Source of the DNA: Phycisphaerales bacterium UBA1926
GTDB taxonomy: Bacteria > Planctomycetota > Phycisphaerae > Phycisphaerales > UBA1924
Direction: 5' to 3'
Assembly: GCA_002337215.1 (NCBI GenBank)
Contig: DDFO01000005.1
Coordinates: 413 to 24,858 of the forward strand
DNA length: 24,446 nt
Shown: piece after piece, positions 24,192 through 24,446 of the stretch
Position numbering within the stretch: the first letter of the stretch is position 1
Layout: each line of letters opens with the position of its first letter
The notes under the pieces: generated by a model
Databases searched by the model: none
What the model was told of the DNA's origin: nothing
The model's input: the letters and a program-made list of their open reading frames with translations, nothing else
Position numbers and translations under genes: made by a program

Positions 24192-24446
24192 TTAGTTCTT
24201 GGCGGATGCCGAATCTTCGGCTCGCTGCCACTCGACGCGTGGCGCATCGCCCCAGAGCATCTCGATGTCGTAGTACGCCCGGGTGTTGGGCTCGAAGAGG
24301 TGGACGACGACGTCGACGAAGTCGGCGAGCAGCCAGGTCGAGCGGTCGTCCTTGTTCGTGCGCGCCGCCGAGTAGCCCAGCGATTCCCCGAGCTCGACCG
24401 CGTCGCCGATCGCGGCGTTCATCTGCCGGTCGGACGTGCCGCTCCC
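24192..24446 (-). CDS. rsfS: Ribosome silencing factor RsfS (C-terminal part, 5' end outside the window)
   Basis: RsfS binds ribosomal protein uL14 (L14) and blocks subunit joining when nutrients are scarce. The open frame reaches the window edge; the first residues seen are GSGTSDRQ, the family's SGTSDRQ motif, so the N-terminal third is missing. The rest is typical: WLLADFVDVVVHLFEPNTRAYYDIEMLWGDAP, where the usual form is DYGDVVVHVF and YDLE-x-LWGDAP. The ATG at 24422 lies inside the domain and is not the start. aroB follows after 39 bp. Confidence 0.93.
   Translation of the reverse strand, partial: GSGTSDRQMNAAIGDAVELGESLGYSAARTNKDDRSTWLLADFVDVVVHLFEPNTRAYYDIEMLWGDAPRVEWQRAEDSASAKN

Overview
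The window looks like a chromosomal segment of a high-GC bacterium of the Planctomycetota, probably class Phycisphaerae. This is inferred from three things: secreted proteins ending in a dockerin-like calcium-repeat block of the kind common in Phycisphaerales, a CRKCGYD/CPEC zinc ribbon placed in an unrelated membrane protein, and a primary sigma factor with a long region between 1.2 and 2. No tRNA, rRNA, CRISPR array, transposase or phage gene was seen. Apart from the secreted pair and a few hypothetical genes, the content is core housekeeping.

Layout. 1-1269 (minus): ribF, overlapping by 4 nt the start of a truncated DHH phosphoesterase (NrnA-like). 1448-4465 (plus): bifunctional proline catabolism enzyme putA, divergent from ribF. 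4670-9673 (minus): two consecutive genes for large secreted proteins. Both align to astacin (M12A) metalloproteases along the whole fold but have lost the zinc-binding histidines and the catalytic glutamate, and both end in a dockerin-like repeat and a similar tail. 9943-13889 (minus): dnaG then rpoD, the core of the macromolecular-synthesis operon without rpsU; a 14-15 bp tandem repeat lies across the dnaG stop codon. 14003-17850 (plus): acylphosphatase, HAD phosphatase, DUF418 membrane protein with an inserted zinc ribbon, an unrecognised 265-aa protein, and a single-span membrane protein with a SHOCT-like tail. 18177-19631 (plus): clpX, ending in a strong terminator shared with the convergent gene. 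19731-22761 (minus): a ParA-type ATPase carrying a C-terminal glycogen-binding (AMPK1-CBM/CBM48) domain, followed by a gene whose middle resembles the C-terminal half of a MinD/FlhG ATPase without a P-loop. 22947-24446 (minus): rsfS (truncated at the window edge) and aroB.

The two most interesting units are the ParA-CBM fusion with its P-loop-less partner, a possible system linking intracellular positioning to a storage polysaccharide, and the tandem pair of apparently catalytically dead secreted astacins. Both rest on reading conserved motifs by eye; no database search or structure prediction was run.
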